This document shows positions 37,093 through 49,569 of a stretch of DNA of 64,000 nt, in pieces; position 1 is the first letter of the stretch; each line of letters starts with the position of its first letter. Position numbers and translations under genes: made by a program. This DNA is from Trematomus loennbergii (lineage: Eukaryota > Chordata > Actinopteri > Perciformes > Nototheniidae): assembly GCA_012861695.1 (NCBI GenBank), contig JAAOOA010000006.1:27103811-27167810 (forward strand), written 5' to 3'. A model generated the notes under the pieces. It worked only from the letters and a program-made list of their open reading frames with translations, made no database searches and had not been told where the DNA came from.

Positions 37093-39647
37093 TTGTGAAT
37101 GTGATCTGTTGTTTAAACTAGCAAAAGCAAAGCAGTGTATTATTCTCCCTCAGTATTACGCAGTAGAGCATTATAAACACTAAGTACTTGTTTCGGAATC
37201 ACTTTCTCTGTGTTAGTTCTGTTAATAAAAGCATAGACTGGGTCAGAGCCTATATAGGGCTCTGGACTGGGTAAAGGAAACACTGGCATTCATTTCAATA
37301 CAGAATAGTTCATAGATGATTACACTGTAGTGCCCTCTAGTGGCTGCTGATGTTATTAACATTTGCTTTGTTCTAATTCCATCTAAATCTGTGTGATGAA
37401 ATTAAATTCAAAAAGTCTTTGTGATCACATTTAAATATATTTTAAATGTACTGTTCATGGAAAATGAGGTAGATATTGAAGTAGAAATTACTATTGACTA
37501 CAACAATTTCTTGTATAAAATCGCAAAAGCAGTAAAACAAAAAGTGTATTAAATATACACTTAGTGTATACTAGTATATAGCTGATCTACTAGTTACTGT
37601 CCTCAGGATTATGTTTACACTCCCCTCCCTCCTTCAGTAATGTCAAACTTCTGTAAAAGTCTTTATTTTACATCAGATTTCTACCAAGTCATGTCAAGAC
37701 TTTATAGGCATCTCAACACAAGCAGTACAAATCCCCTGCTGACTGATTATATTAAAATTCAATAAATGTGAATTCATGCCACAAAATACAACTCCACTAC
37801 AAAGAATGTGTAAGAACTATGATGGTGTTAAAGCTCAGGATCAGATGATTCCCACTGAATTTCCTCAGATTGAGTGTGATAACAGAGACTGTGGTGAGGA
37901 TGAGGCGTCTGTAAAAGCGTCAGACAGTGTTGTAGCAGCGACTTACTTCAGCAGCTTGTAGTAGGCGAAGCGGAAGGTTTCCTGCAGCAGGACGGACAGC
38001 ACCACTCCGAAGATGAGGAGCCCTTTCTGCTGCGCCGCGCTCTCCTTATTACTGATCTGAACCGAGATGAACCAGACCAGAGAGGCCAGCAGAAGGGACA
38101 CCAGCCAGAAAAACGCTCTGATCAGAAATAAACAGATACACAATCAGTTATATGAAAAGAGGCTCAGAAACAGGCCAGTGTGACACCCGAGAGGATTCCT
38201 CAAAGTAATATTTAGTATGATTTCAGTTAAATAACTAATATCCTTATTGACCTACCATCAATTATTAGTAGTCACGAAGGGCTTTACAGTCTAATAAATG
38301 GGTTAAAAGTAAGCTATTCCAACAGGGTGTTCATATTTCAACAGGCTGTCAATTTTTGGCACAAGACCTGGCCTGAGGGTCAGGTAAAAAAAACAGTCCA
38401 AAATGTCCTTTACTACGTTAATACTGCATTCAGCACTGAGTTAATCACATCTAAAAACCTGTGAAAGCAGACCAACTGTAGTCATGTGAAAATGTGATAC
38501 TTTCATGTTGGGCTGCAGCTAAACTGTATTTACATTTCCAATAATTTGTAGAAATAATGAATTAAATCGGTTGACTTTATAATGGCTGAAAATTGTGGAA
38601 AATCCCCCTGCAAATCCAAAGACATTTCATCTATAATAAATGATTTAAACATTTCAGGTAAGTCTACGTTGTCTTTTCCTGAAAATCTAACATCAGACTG
38701 TGAATGGGCTGTATAGGACAAACCAAATATCACTATGGGATGGCCCCAACATCATACATGTTTGGGTCATCGCTGTAATCCTTTCAAACCAGAAAAAAGA
38801 AAACACTAACTTGATACATATCACAATATTAAATGTCGAATAAGGGAATTCTGAGTTTTCATTTAAGTCTGATTTGATAAATACATTTTACTTACTGACT
38901 TTTACACATTTAGTGTCAACATCAAGAAAACTATTTTTTTCTTCAGTTTTTCATTGTTAATTGTAAAAATGTAAAATATCATTTAAACGGGTCTCATTTT
39001 GAAAAATAAAGAGGGCTGTGATTGGCTAAATTCTATACTCAAAGTTTAAACCATGGAGCAGCAAGTCAATGTTCCCCTTTTTGACCACAGGGCTTCAAAA
39101 GAAACAACTTGCAGAATGCCATAACTGTGTGGCCCGTGTACTCATGTACTCATCATCCTGCACTGATTGTAATTACAACAAGTAATGTCGTGAATAGCTG
39201 CTAGCTTGATTCAAAAATAAAATTGTTAAAAGTAATGCTAAAACACAAAAAGAGAAGAGGAAATGGACTCTAAAACTAAATATGTATCTTCCCATTGCAT
39301 ATTTGTCTGGAAAGTATGTTCTTTAAGTTTGTGTAATAAGAAAGAAACTATCAAGACAGAGTCCCAAAATGGAAGCTATTAGTAGCAGCTAGCTAAGGAA
39401 GCGGTCTGTTAGCTAGCAAGCTAACTTACACTGGTAAATACTGGGGTATCAGCGTTAAACACGGCAGTTCTACGCTGCTTTCTCAAGATAAGGTAACTTT
39501 CACCTTAGCCTCAAATAATATAGATTAACTCTCACCGGCTATGAGGAAAATGACCCTCAGCGGATCCCGGGCGATGGTAAACAGGAACAGAGCGATGGCC
39601 GGGCCGAAGGCAATAAAGGTGCAGCCGAAAAACACCGCCGCCGTCAT
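33664..39647 (-). CDS. aph1b: Aph-1b, gamma-secretase complex subunit
   Basis: Multi-pass membrane scaffold of gamma-secretase (with presenilin, nicastrin and PEN-2), cleaving Notch, APP and other type I stubs. Coding exons: 39647-39536, 38115-37947, 35441-35369, 35170-35048, 34843-34716, 33831-33664. It begins MTAAVFFGCTFIAFGPAIAL and ends CKDKDFLLANHRPR-stop. VSGLGFGFMSGAFSVVNILA contains the GxxxG-type TM4 motif needed for assembly, and TM5/TM6 carry the conserved histidines (HMFWG, SHLLVS). The tail KLCLTCKDKDFLL fits APH1B, not APH1A. Length is about 257 residues, as in the family. Exon 3 (35369-35441) is one base short: KKA-NEGLLTLSQEETMPISI needs an extra base after GAAAGC. Exon 2 has a tandem AGAG acceptor that either drops one Gly or has lost a base. 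I read these as assembly indels, not decay. Confidence 0.95.
33897..33971. repeat. Direct repeat shared by two regions of aph1b
   Basis: attagtttgtgaaggtttag and ataatgctatatgatgaaag recur, slightly changed, at about 36799-36870, 2.9 kb away. Both copies are intronic in aph1b. Confidence 0.75.
35811..36137. mobile_element. MITE with TAGGGCTGCT / AGCAGCCCTA ends in an aph1b intron
   Basis: Inverted ends TAGGGCTGCT and AGCAGCCCTA; the inside is rich in aatcg motifs (ttaatcgcaattacgatt, aataatcgtgatatcaatta). It is 327 bp with no coding capacity. Confidence 0.75.
37005..37090. repeat. (TA)n microsatellite
   Basis: TA repeat with two AATA interruptions, in aph1b intron 2. Confidence 0.95.
38510..38755. 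mobile_element. Old MITE relic in aph1b intron 1
   Basis: gttgggctgcagctaaactg at one end and ggttgactttataatggctg inside resemble the TAGGGCTGCAACTAA-type MITE. The other terminus is not recognisable. Confidence 0.4.
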
Positions 39648-39823
39648 CTTTGTTTCTTTGTGGGGGTTTCAGCGGCCAGCAGCGCGACCTGAAGCGCCTT
39701 GTCTCGGTCCTTTACACGGTAATTTACAGATACTGGTCTTTTATTGTTAATACACTCAGCCTGCTGTTGTAGCTGATGGTTTGATTCCCTTTACTTCCAC
39801 CAGCGTATCACAGGACCTACTCG

Positions 39824-39841
39824 TGACGTCACATCACGTGA
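39824..39841. promoter_or_regulatory. CRE-like plus E-box/CLEAR-like palindromes upstream of aph1b
   Basis: TGACGTCA (39824-39831, full CREB/ATF palindrome) is followed two bases later by TCACGTGA (39834-39841, the 8-bp palindrome bound by USF and MITF/TFE factors). They lie about 180 bp upstream of the aph1b start codon in GC-rich sequence. The motifs are exact; their use is inferred from position. Confidence 0.45.
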
Positions 39842-40038
39842 CTGAAAAAAACCTTCTTCCCTAAAACTTTATTGAAAAGGACAACATTTCCACACTAAAA
39901 CAATGAGTTTAGTTAAAATATGAGAATGAATATGTATTGCTTACTTTATGTGTTTTATGTCATGTTACCGTTTTATTTTTATTTTACGCAATAAAATATA
40001 GTATCAATGTTTCATGTAGCTCCAATAAGGTTGAGGAC

Positions 40039-41406
40039 CAGTGGCGGCCGGCCCATAGGGGCGCTAGGGGCGCCGCCCCCCCTCTTCCCACATATATATA
40101 TATTTAAAAAATATATTTTATTTTTATTTTTATTTTAATAAACAAGGTAAATATTATATAATTGGTATCAGTAAAATGTATAATCTACAATAAAATCTCG
40201 TTTAAAATTGTGTTACGATGTCTAAAGTTACTGATAAGTCACATGTTTCCTGCCTGGCCTTGCCCGTGTATCATTACCCTCTCTCGTCTGGGCGCTATGC
40301 ACAGCGCCCAGACGAGAGTGCAGCAAGTGCAGCAGAAGCCAACTGTTGCTATCTTTAAACTATGCCGCCGAAACATAATTTCAGCCAATCAGCGTTGTCA
40401 AATCTGATGGTCACAGGGCTCCTACGTCAGCGCCCGGTGCAGTCTGTGAGTTGTTTGGACTCATATCCAAGGAGACAAAACAGGAAGCTGTCATACACTC
40501 TGGAAGCTACCATTAGCAGCTAATAAAAACTCAGTTTTTGACATAAAAATGGAATTATGGATCATCAATCATTTTTCAAAGTGACAGACACATTGGATTA
40601 ACCTATGGATTAACCTTCAGCTGCATTTTTCTCGTTTTTGATCAGAATTGTTATTCTGCAAAAGGTGAGCATATCTCCGTGTTTTGCTACCTAAAGCTAC
40701 GTCGTGTGATGTCTGTATTTGCTTCCCCTGTCGCTAGTTCTGATCGCTCAGTGATGATACTTATATTTCTAGAATCTGTGTAATCTCAATTTGTTAGCAT
40801 AAGCTTGTTTGTGCATATCCGATAAGTATATGATTGATTTATACCTAGAGTGCGTTAGCATTTTTTCGCTCAGGGCTCATTTAGACGCTTCTTGTGAGAC
40901 TTGTGTTTTGTTTCGGTAAACATGGTTCATATCATCAGTTAGCTGCGTTTCCTCTGAGTTTTCCACATGAATAGTTTATTACATTTTAAGAAGCCCTGAG
41001 ACACAGTTTCGTGAGAAAAAAACGGGGTAAAAAAGCCCCTTAACAGGTTAAATGGGAATAAATCATTTTAAGTAATTTTGAGTGTTCCCAAAGCCCCGGT
41101 GTTCTGCAGTTTGTGTGGGCCTACTGTACTGTTGCACTGTTTATGCTGTAGAAACTATGTCCAGGACAAGGTGTTTGGAAGTTTTGGAAGATTCATAGCT
41201 AACCACACTGAAGTTATGGAGGTATTGATCAGTCTTTTATTTTTAAGCCTCAAATTGCCCCCCCCCCCCCTCTAACATCACCAGAAGTCATAATTTAGGG
41301 GGTCTTTTCTCAAAAACATTACCGGGGGAGCACCCCGGACCCCCTAGTATTGTTTGATCACCATTTCCACAGCCCCACCTAAAATATTTTCCATCAGCCG
41401 CCACTG
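40039..41406. mobile_element. hAT-type non-autonomous transposon with intact 8-bp target duplication
   Basis: Ends CAGTGGCGGCCGGCCCATAG and CATCAGCCGCCACTG; exact 8-bp duplication ttgaggac at 40031-40038 and 41407-41414, the hallmark of hAT insertion. At 1368 bp with no transposase, it is non-autonomous. Its ends match those of the larger relic at 47517-52841 (same gccggcc, ggggcgcta and gtggggctgtg blocks), so that family probably supplied the enzyme. It lies between tnni2 and aph1b. Confidence 0.92.
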
Positions 41407-41948
41407 TTGAGGACTACATAACTGTTTAAATTCCAAGGGCGTAATTTAAAATGCCCTGGAATATCTGTTATGAAAAATGTGGTAAATTGTATTGGAATGA
41501 CTATACTGAACACGATTAAAAACGACATGGTTAGTGCTCTATGGGGCAATCTATCCTTGCACAATCTGACACATTTTCAGTGTATTTTACAGATATTGTC
41601 TAAGTTATAAAACGTATACCTTTTAATTCCATGTCCAAAACACGTCAATACAAATTAGAGCAGGACTTATCAGAGCATGTTGAGGGTTGCACACAAATAT
41701 GTGTTTCTCTTTTATATTAAGCAAAGTAATAGTAATAATAAGCTTTTATAGTCTTTTTAAAATCAGTATAAAACCAAAAACTCAATTATTTGTGTACACT
41801 TAATTGCCTGACTTTCATTGAGTCAATGTTGCCAGATGTAGTAATGAAATGCGTTAATCTTGATTTTAGCACTTACAATATTTGTTCTGTAGCAACCTAT
41901 TTTTCTTTCATGATAAATTATTGCCATGAAACACAAAGCATTACATTA

Positions 41949-41958
41949 TTTATTTATT
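41949..41958 (-). terminator. Polyadenylation signals of tnni2
   Basis: Overlapping AATAAA hexamers on the minus strand (41949-41954 and 41953-41958), about 80 bases after the troponin I stop codon. This is a plausible short 3' UTR. It is by sequence only. Confidence 0.5.
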
Positions 41959-42036
41959 CTATATTTATACACATTGTCACAACATAATATACAGAAATTA
42001 AAAACCCTTGTCGACAGAAAAACAACACACTAGGGT

Positions 42037-45000
42037 TTAAACCTCTCCTTCGAACATTTTCTTCCTGCCGTCCATCCCGGCCTTGTCTTCGATGTTCTTC
42101 CTCCAATCTCCTGTTTGCTTCTCCTGCAAAGTAAGAGAAAAAGAGATTCTAATCCCTTGGAATAAATGATTCAAAACCCTTTTAATGTATTTTTTTCTTT
42201 GTTTGTTTGTTGTTGTATATTTATGCCACAGTTTGATTTCAGAGATGGAACCTAAGAACTACATTACTGTACTATGAAAATGTAATCCTCTGAGTTTTCC
42301 TTTAGTGTTTAATACAAAATATGAAGCACCCACCTCCTCTTTCACCTCCTTCTTGACCTGCTTCAGGTTGGCTCTCAGGTCCATGGACACTTTGTGTTTG
42401 GAGCCTAGCAGAGCGGCCAGCATGTCATCGGCCGACATCCGCACCCTCTTCAGGGCCGGCTTCTTAAACTTCCCCTTCAGATCCTGAACCTTCATCCTCA
42501 GGTCGTCAATCTGACAAAGAAGACCATCTGTAAGTGTGTCTATAATTAAAGATCTGCAATCTGTTTTAATGGTTGGTGTGGGTGCTCTTGAATATAAATG
42601 TGATTACAAGACAAGCCTTAAAGTGGCCCTATTATGCTTTTTGGGTGTTCCCTTTCCTGTACTGTGTTATATAGGTTTTTGAACATGTAAATGATGGTCT
42701 GCAAAGGCTCAAATCCAAAAGTTCCCTCCAGAGGGAGTTTCTTTGCTAACCACTGCCTGAAACACCTCGATTGTAGTCCCTTCTTTACAACCCTAACATA
42801 GAGACATCAATATGTGACACTCATGTTTCTGATTGATTGATTGATTGAAAAGTTTATTAACAGCTTGTATATTGGGTACAGTACAGTACAGCTCAAAACA
42901 TACAATTGTTAAGGGGATGCAGACCAGAGAAAGACTTTCGTCTTGTTTACATCAGGGTCCCCCATTTCCAATTCATCATATCATTTAAGACATATAAGAC
43001 ATATTTGACATACAGATGGCTTATTTACAATTTACATACAGGTGGTTTTTTACATACAGATGGCTTATTTACAATTTTCATTTTAGATTTCGTTCTAATA
43101 CATCCTAACCGGACATTTAAGACATACCAAGTCTACAGATATACAGTTAGTAACAGAGTCTAAAATGCGAGTATATACATAGATGGGGGGGGGAAGCTGT
43201 CCATTGTACGACAGGTAGAGATTTGTACCATTACCGGGGCCAGTTTTGCAATGCTCTCCCCCGAAGGTGCTCTTTAAGAGAGGTTTTGAAGGTAAGTATA
43301 GTTTTACTTTCCTTTACAGTTGTGGGAAGAGCGTTCCATTCTATTGGCTAGCTCTCCAACACATTGTACGTGATAGGCTAAGGGACGGGACTTCTCTGAG
43401 TGTTGAATCACAACAGATCTGGCCAGCTAACCAATCAGAGCAGACTGGGCTCTGGTTTCAGACAGAGGGTGAAAAGAGGTGCTGCAGCACAGGCAGTATG
43501 ATAAACATAAAGCATTTTTTATTAATTTAAATTATATTAAATCATGTAAACAGGCACAAAATACAAATATGAACCTGAGCATTTGCATACTAGGGCCCAT
43601 GTAATCTTTGTTTTTTGCAATGTTCCCGTGGAGAATGACCGAGTGGAATAAAAAAAAATCTAAAAAATCTTGAATTTGGGGATGAGTGAACAATTGCGGC
43701 CTCCTGACATATGGTTCAAATGATCAGCCCTGGTACTTAAAATATGGTGTAGCTTATATTGGTTATTAAATGAAGCAGCTTTAAATAAAAAATAACATTT
43801 GTTTAAAAAAACGACCTACCTCCTTGTCGGACTTATTCACTTTATTCTCCATGTCGTATCTCTCCTCGTCCAACAAATCAATCTGCTTGTGAATTTTCCG
43901 ACAGAGCTCCTGATTGTTGTAATAGAAAGGAAAGAAAGAAAGAGCAAGAAAGAGAGAAAATAGGGTTGAGGGAAAAAAACGAGACAGAAGGCATGATATA
44001 GACCTACAGTATGAGGTAGTATAGAGATGTGATTGGGTACAAATAATGCTATTACACTGTAATACTTAATAGCGAATATTGGACAAATTGCTACATTTAA
44101 ATGTTCTCCTGGCAAAAATAGCTGGACAGTAAAAGGACAATGTAAGAGAGACAGTAGAGATTCTCACATATTTAAATTAGAAGTGTTGGGGAAAGTGAAA
44201 AATGTCTCCAGTGGATTATAGTAGAGTATGTTTTTAAAAAAAAAGTTTAACTGTGGGAGTTCCCATGGGATTTTAGTTTCCCTAACGGCACTAAAAGACA
44301 TGGGAATTGTTGTTGAACAAAAAAGGTGTATTTATAAAAACCTAATGTGTGTTCAAATGCTAAGTGCCAACCATTTGGCTCTGCAGTGTCAACCGCCCTT
44401 TTAAAGCTGCTAAGACTAACATCTCCCGTGTCTGTTGTGTTTCTTCTGGGCCTCCACCCAACATGAAGGTGATGTTGAGTTTTACCTGGAGATCCGGCAT
44501 GGTTCCTGGGATGGAGATGGAGGGACAGTTCTCTTCCATGTGTCTTATCTTCTCTCGCTTGGCCTCCCGCGCCTCCTCCTCCAGGATCGTCTGACTGATC
44601 TGGAGCATCAAGCTCTGAGAGGAAGAGGAGGAGGAGAGGATGACCATGAGGACCGGAAGTCTCAATCCGTGTTTATTATAGGATAAGAAGCTGCTTTCTA
44701 ACTGTCTTAATACACAATACACATGTGTTGGCCACATAATGGATATTAACTGGATTAAGTGTTCATTATGTTCATTACACTTCAATAGGTTAAGCCCCCC
44801 TAACAATGTCTCAGACTGTCAATAATACTTTTTTATTCTGGTGCAGTTTCTAAAGTTAAGTTTGTGTTAAGTCTTTTAAGGAAAAGTGCATTTTAAAAAC
44901 CATGAATATATGTTTTTCCACCTTTCTCATGTTTTTCTAAATGTTGTTACTGTGTTAGATTGATGTTACAATTATTCTACATTTCTTCATTCACATATTG

Positions 45001-45812
45001 GTCAAGCAAAGAAGAAATAATACAAATATATGATAATGAAAAAACTGATATTTGAAGTATCATATATTGCTCAGTTATCTTAATTAATCTGAGGATTATT
45101 TTTTCTTCAACACTTTTTTTTAACAATTAATAGTTATTGAATTAATTGTTTAGTAAAATATCAGAAAATATGAAAACCTATCAATAATAGTGTGTTGAAA
45201 TGTCCAAAATCTAATATACATTTTAACTTTAAAATCATGCAAAACAGAGAAAAGCAGCAAATAATTGTATAGGGCAAGCTGGAACAAGTAAATGTTTGCA
45301 AACTTTGTGTTACACATGACATAAATTATGAATGTATCAAACATGTTTGCTGATTAGATTCCTCTATTGTCACTAGTTATCCTGAGAGTGACACAAGAGG
45401 AAAGGTCATGGAGTTTAAAAATAGAAAGTGGTGGAGTTTGGTTGAGATCAGAAAACTCCAAGGAGGCCATCCCAGTCAATTGTTCATTTTTAGAGAAAGG
45501 TAGAGTTAGTACAAAAATAAACAGGAAACCTTCTAAATAAAAACACTTAAACTGCAAATTACAGTAGATGAATTTGAAATTGTATTTGTGATAGTGTTTC
45601 AGTTCAATCCCTACAATTTGTAAACACTGCCTCACAAAATTTGAAAAACAAAGAACAAAAGCTTGATCCTACTTTACCTTGATCTGATTCTTCCGACTCG
45701 TCGATACCTTTTTCCTTCAGAGAAACAGGAAGACAGAAGAACAAATATGATTACCGGTGATTCTGTGAGTTTTGTAGATTCATAAAGTATAGATCAGGAC
45801 TTACTCTGCCAT
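42037..45812 (-). CDS. tnni2: Troponin I, fast skeletal type
   Basis: Inhibitory subunit of the troponin complex on muscle thin filaments. Coding exons: 45812-45805 (ATG GCA GA|GTAAGT), 45714-45678, 44614-44486, 43909-43820, 42510-42334, 42123-42037. All six join in phase and give 175 residues, the size of fast and slow isoforms without the cardiac N-terminal extension. It reads MAEKKVSTSRKNQIKSLMLQ, a coiled-coil troponin C/T-binding region (ELCRKIHKQIDLLDEERYDM), the inhibitory peptide GKFKKPALKRVRMSA, the switch/actin-binding stretch ALLGSKHKVSMDLRANLKQV and the tail DWRKNIEDKAGMDGRKKMFE. ENCPSISIPGTM and LKRVRMSAD favour the fast (TNNI2) class. A pyrimidine-rich acceptor (ending GAGCAG near 45834) upstream of the ATG implies a 5'-UTR exon further right, not located. 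Fish have several tnni2 copies, so the paralogue is open. Confidence 0.92.
42622..43600. mobile_element. TTAA-type MITE with an inner insertion, in a tnni2 intron
   Basis: TTAA at 42618-42621 then AGTGGCCCTATTATGC; right part gcatactagggcccat. The body matches the 30871 copy, but about 42830-43335 is unrelated sequence inserted between gtgacactca and tctattggctagc. That insert starts with gattgattgattgattgaaa and has tandem-like catacagatggcttatttac motifs. Confidence 0.7.
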
Positions 45813-47040
45813 CCTGCCAGCAGTTCATTCCTGTCTGCTCGGGAGAAGAAAAGAGAGGTAAATGAAAATACAGCAGTCTGGTCTCTTTATAGATGTTGGT
45901 TCAGTGTGTGTTTGAAGGTGTCTGTTTGGGACCAGTAGCAGTTGTCTTCAGAAGTTTGTTAAATTCCAGACAGAGAGGTCGATGGTGGCAGCTGAGCCTA
46001 AAACAAACCGCTTCAGGAATTTTCTTCTGGAAGCATCTTTAGAGGGATCATGTGGGGACTCTTCAAATGTTTAGTTAAGTTTTTAAGGGTTATGTTATTT
46101 TAATTCTCGAGGTTAAAGGATGCATCTCACACAAAGACCACTACCAACCAGGGTGACCAGATGTTCCTTTATTACCACACTGAAGTTTATTTTGACTAAT
46201 TCCCAAGTACTCACTACAGTAACAAATGTGGATTAATCCACCGCAAAAAATAGTCCTCAACAAATGCACTATTTCCTTTTGTTTAAAAAAAACCAGAGTA
46301 GTCGAAATGCAGTCAGAACAAAGTCAGTCAGAGGACTGTAGGTAATTCACAAGTAATTGATCTATCAGGGGACAAAGTATAAAGAACAGCCTGTGATATT
46401 TGAAAATAAAATAAACACATGATCTTCTACAAAGACAATGAATGCTCAGTTTGCTAAACTAAAGGCATTTCTCTGATGTCCTTGGTTTCCTCTGAGTCAG
46501 CTCAGCTGTAGTCTGTAACAGCTGACTGCTCCTTTCATCTGTCTGGTGTCAGATGTACTCCTGCACACACAGTAATAGAAATCCATTCAATACATTTAGC
46601 TCTAGTAACTCATATACACATTACAATAGACAAACAGACACAAAACTATCTGGTGTAACACAATGAAAGTAATGAAAGCAATTGTTTGCAAATGTAAACC
46701 ATTTGCATGTCTGACTATTTATTTGAAGTTAATTAAAGTCATGATTTGCTCCAATGTAATACATATAAATTAAATTGTATGGTGCTCAAAGCATCAAAAC
46801 TGTGCATTTGAGAAACTTTTTCTAGACTAATCCCAACTAAACAGTCTGAAGTGGGGGTGAATCTGGGTTTAATTAATCAAAACTAAATAACAACTAACTG
46901 TGTTTGGGAAGGATGTGAGGCTGGTGGTGGACCAGAAAAAGCCTCCCAGCAGCTGTCAGCTCTAAACTGGGAGATTTATGACTGTTACAGGTTCCCATTT
47001 TACTCAGCTGCTCAAACACACTGGGAGGGGGAGATTATAG

Positions 47041-47269
<229 letters not shown>

Positions 47270-47847
47270 TCTTCCAGTTCTATCATAAATCATCTGGTTT
47301 TCTAATTTTAGATTTGTACATGAAAAAAACGTTAGAGTTTAAAAATTACAGTAAACAAAAAAGTCTATATATGATATTGATGCATTCATAATTACAAACC
47401 AATAATGTCACATAAATTATTCTGAAATAAGCCATTCTGCATAATTAGTATGTTTTACTTTTGGACCAAGTAGGCCTATATTGAATAATTATATTTGGTT
47501 AATACATTTATATATACAGGGCGGCTGGTGGATTTGTTTCTAGGTAGGGCTGTGCCACATGCAATCAATTTCAGCAAACATCCCAGTATGACTTAATGCA
47601 AAGAAAACCAGGAGTTTTCCGTGTTAATTTACCAGTCTTAAATTGTAATGCCTCCATAAACAATTTAAGCATTTGAGACTGAGGACTATTGAAGAAGATT
47701 GAAGATTCAACTTATTGTCATTACGTAGTACAGGTACTATGTAACGAAACGGTTTCCCTGCATTTGACCCATCCTAGTGTTAGGAGCAGTGGGCTGCCAT
47801 TATGTACGGCGCCCGGGGACTATGTACAACAACTTAAAACAATGGCA

Positions 47848-48165
47848 TTAGCAATACTGTGGTGAGAAACGTGGATGTTTTTTTGACAGTTTATTTGTAG
47901 AGGAATTTTGCTCTTCTCTCCTTCTGGTGGCAAACCTCTCAATTACCTTCTTATTAAAGTCAGGAATGTCCCTGACAAGTTTCTTCTCCATGGAGAGCAT
48001 GGCCAGAGCATTGAGGCGATCCTGTGACATGGTGTTTCTCAGGAAGGTCTTGATCCTCTTCAAAGTAGAGAAGCACCTCTCAGATTCAGCTGTTGTCATT
48101 GGTGTGGTGATGAGGATCCTGAGAAGACTGACAGTCTCTGTGAAAGTGCTCTGAAGGTTGTTTAT
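47848..48165 (-). pseudogene. hAT transposase, C-terminal dimerisation domain fragment
   Basis: Reads SLLRILITTPMTTAESERCF then STLKRIKTFLRNTMSQDRLN, ALAMLSMEKKLVRDIPDFNK. The SERCFSTLKRIK-LRNTMS motif is the signature of the hAT C-terminal dimerisation domain. One short frame is intact, but upstream coding is broken. Confidence 0.85.
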
Positions 48166-48804
48166 CCATGAAAAACGAGTACAGCCTTGAACTCGCTGTT
48201 ATCATAGATGAGGCACAGTTCTGTTTTTGAGCTTGGCCTTGTTCAACATGGGTACGCCTGCACTGTCGTTTGAAGTGCTGCATCAGGGAACTTCACACTG
48301 TGTTGTTGGAACAACTCTCCATGCTGATGAGGTCCCGGGAAGGAGAACCACTCCTTTGCGTGCATCAGGATGGTATCACATACCTGTAAAAGATATATCA
48401 TTATCTCAAATTGAAATAAAGCTGTGAAAGTGATGCTGACACATATTTCCAAGTCAAGTATATGACTACTAAGGTTTTAACACCATTACTCCTAATTGTA
48501 CTTCACAGCATGTTTCCTTCTCCTGATCTTTAACTCTCTATTGCTTTCCACAACAAAACAAGGCTTACAGTGCATTTCAATGAATAAACCACATCTTTTC
48601 TGTTACATGTGAGGATGCCTTATTGTTATCCTTTGTGTGACTGCTCTGACATAAACCTGGAATCTACAAAAATAGTAAACAAAAATATGAATGCCAATAT
48701 ATAAATTGCAGACTGCCTGCTGCATCATTCGACCATTGTGGCAATATGCCATCCTGTGCGCAGTGTCGGTTTAGGTTTTATTTTGGCTGCATACCACAAG
48801 CACT

Positions 48805-48904
48805 ATATATATATATATATATATAATATATATATTATATATATATATATATATATAGTCAGTGTTTGCCCTATATATATATATATATATAGGGCAAACA
48901 CTGA
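48805..48904. repeat. (TA)n tracts with a perfect hairpin
   Basis: TA runs followed by gtcagtgtttgccctatata, more TA, and tatatagggcaaacactgac: a palindrome with arms of at least 20 bp (48858-48904). The gtttgccc arms look like transposon ends. Confidence 0.9.
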
Positions 48905-49240
48905 CAGATCACAATTTACCTCTGTAGCCAGCCTCTGTTGTTCTCCTGCTCCCAGCGTCCTCCGTCTCTTGATGGGCTCCTGCGGCTGTCAGATGCACTG
49001 TCCGCACTCAGAGAGGAAATGGAGGCCCTGGTCCAAACATAAGGTTTAGGTTGCTAACTTGCCATGAACTCATTAATGTGCAATTATATTCATTGTGTGC
49101 AATATACTCATTGTTGTTTACAGTATGTATATAATTAATTATAAACCATTTATTTCTTACTTATCTTACTTTTACTTATTTATATAACATTCATGAGCCA
49201 GATGCAATGTCATTTCGTTCTGCTGTGCACTTGTCCTGTG

Positions 49241-49569
49241 TATAGAGTGGTGCAGTGACGCGTCCTAAAACCCGGAAGTAAGCTGCGCATGGGTTCCTTC
49301 CGGTTCCCTCGACAAAAAAGCAATGCAATTTCTCCATAGGATTTTGGAAAATAGCTCGAAATAAGGTCTGTGGTTGACACACATTTAAGAGACGGATCAC
49401 GTTTTGTTCAGTCGGATAATCTCCACATGTCTACCCTACTTTTATCATTTTCGAATCATAAATCTAATCGATAGATTTATGATCGATTGCTTTTTTGTCG
49501 AGGGAACCGGAGGGTACCCATGCGCAGCTTACTTCCGGGTTTTAGGACGCGTCACTGCACCACTCTATA
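49241..49569. mobile_element. Foldback MITE with about 85-bp inverted arms
   Basis: Arms begin tatagagtggtgcagtgacg and end cgtcactgcaccactctata. They run about 85 bp (acccggaagtaagctgcgca, ccggttccctcgacaaaaaa) with very few differences, so insertion or arm conversion is recent. Short non-coding centre. It is inserted in the hAT relic; the flanks suggest a TA or TATA target. Confidence 0.88.

Noticed and set aside
45415..45424. MEF2-like TTAAAAATAG in a tnni2 intron
   Set aside because: A single 10-bp match in very AT-rich DNA is expected by chance; no E-box cluster was seen with it.
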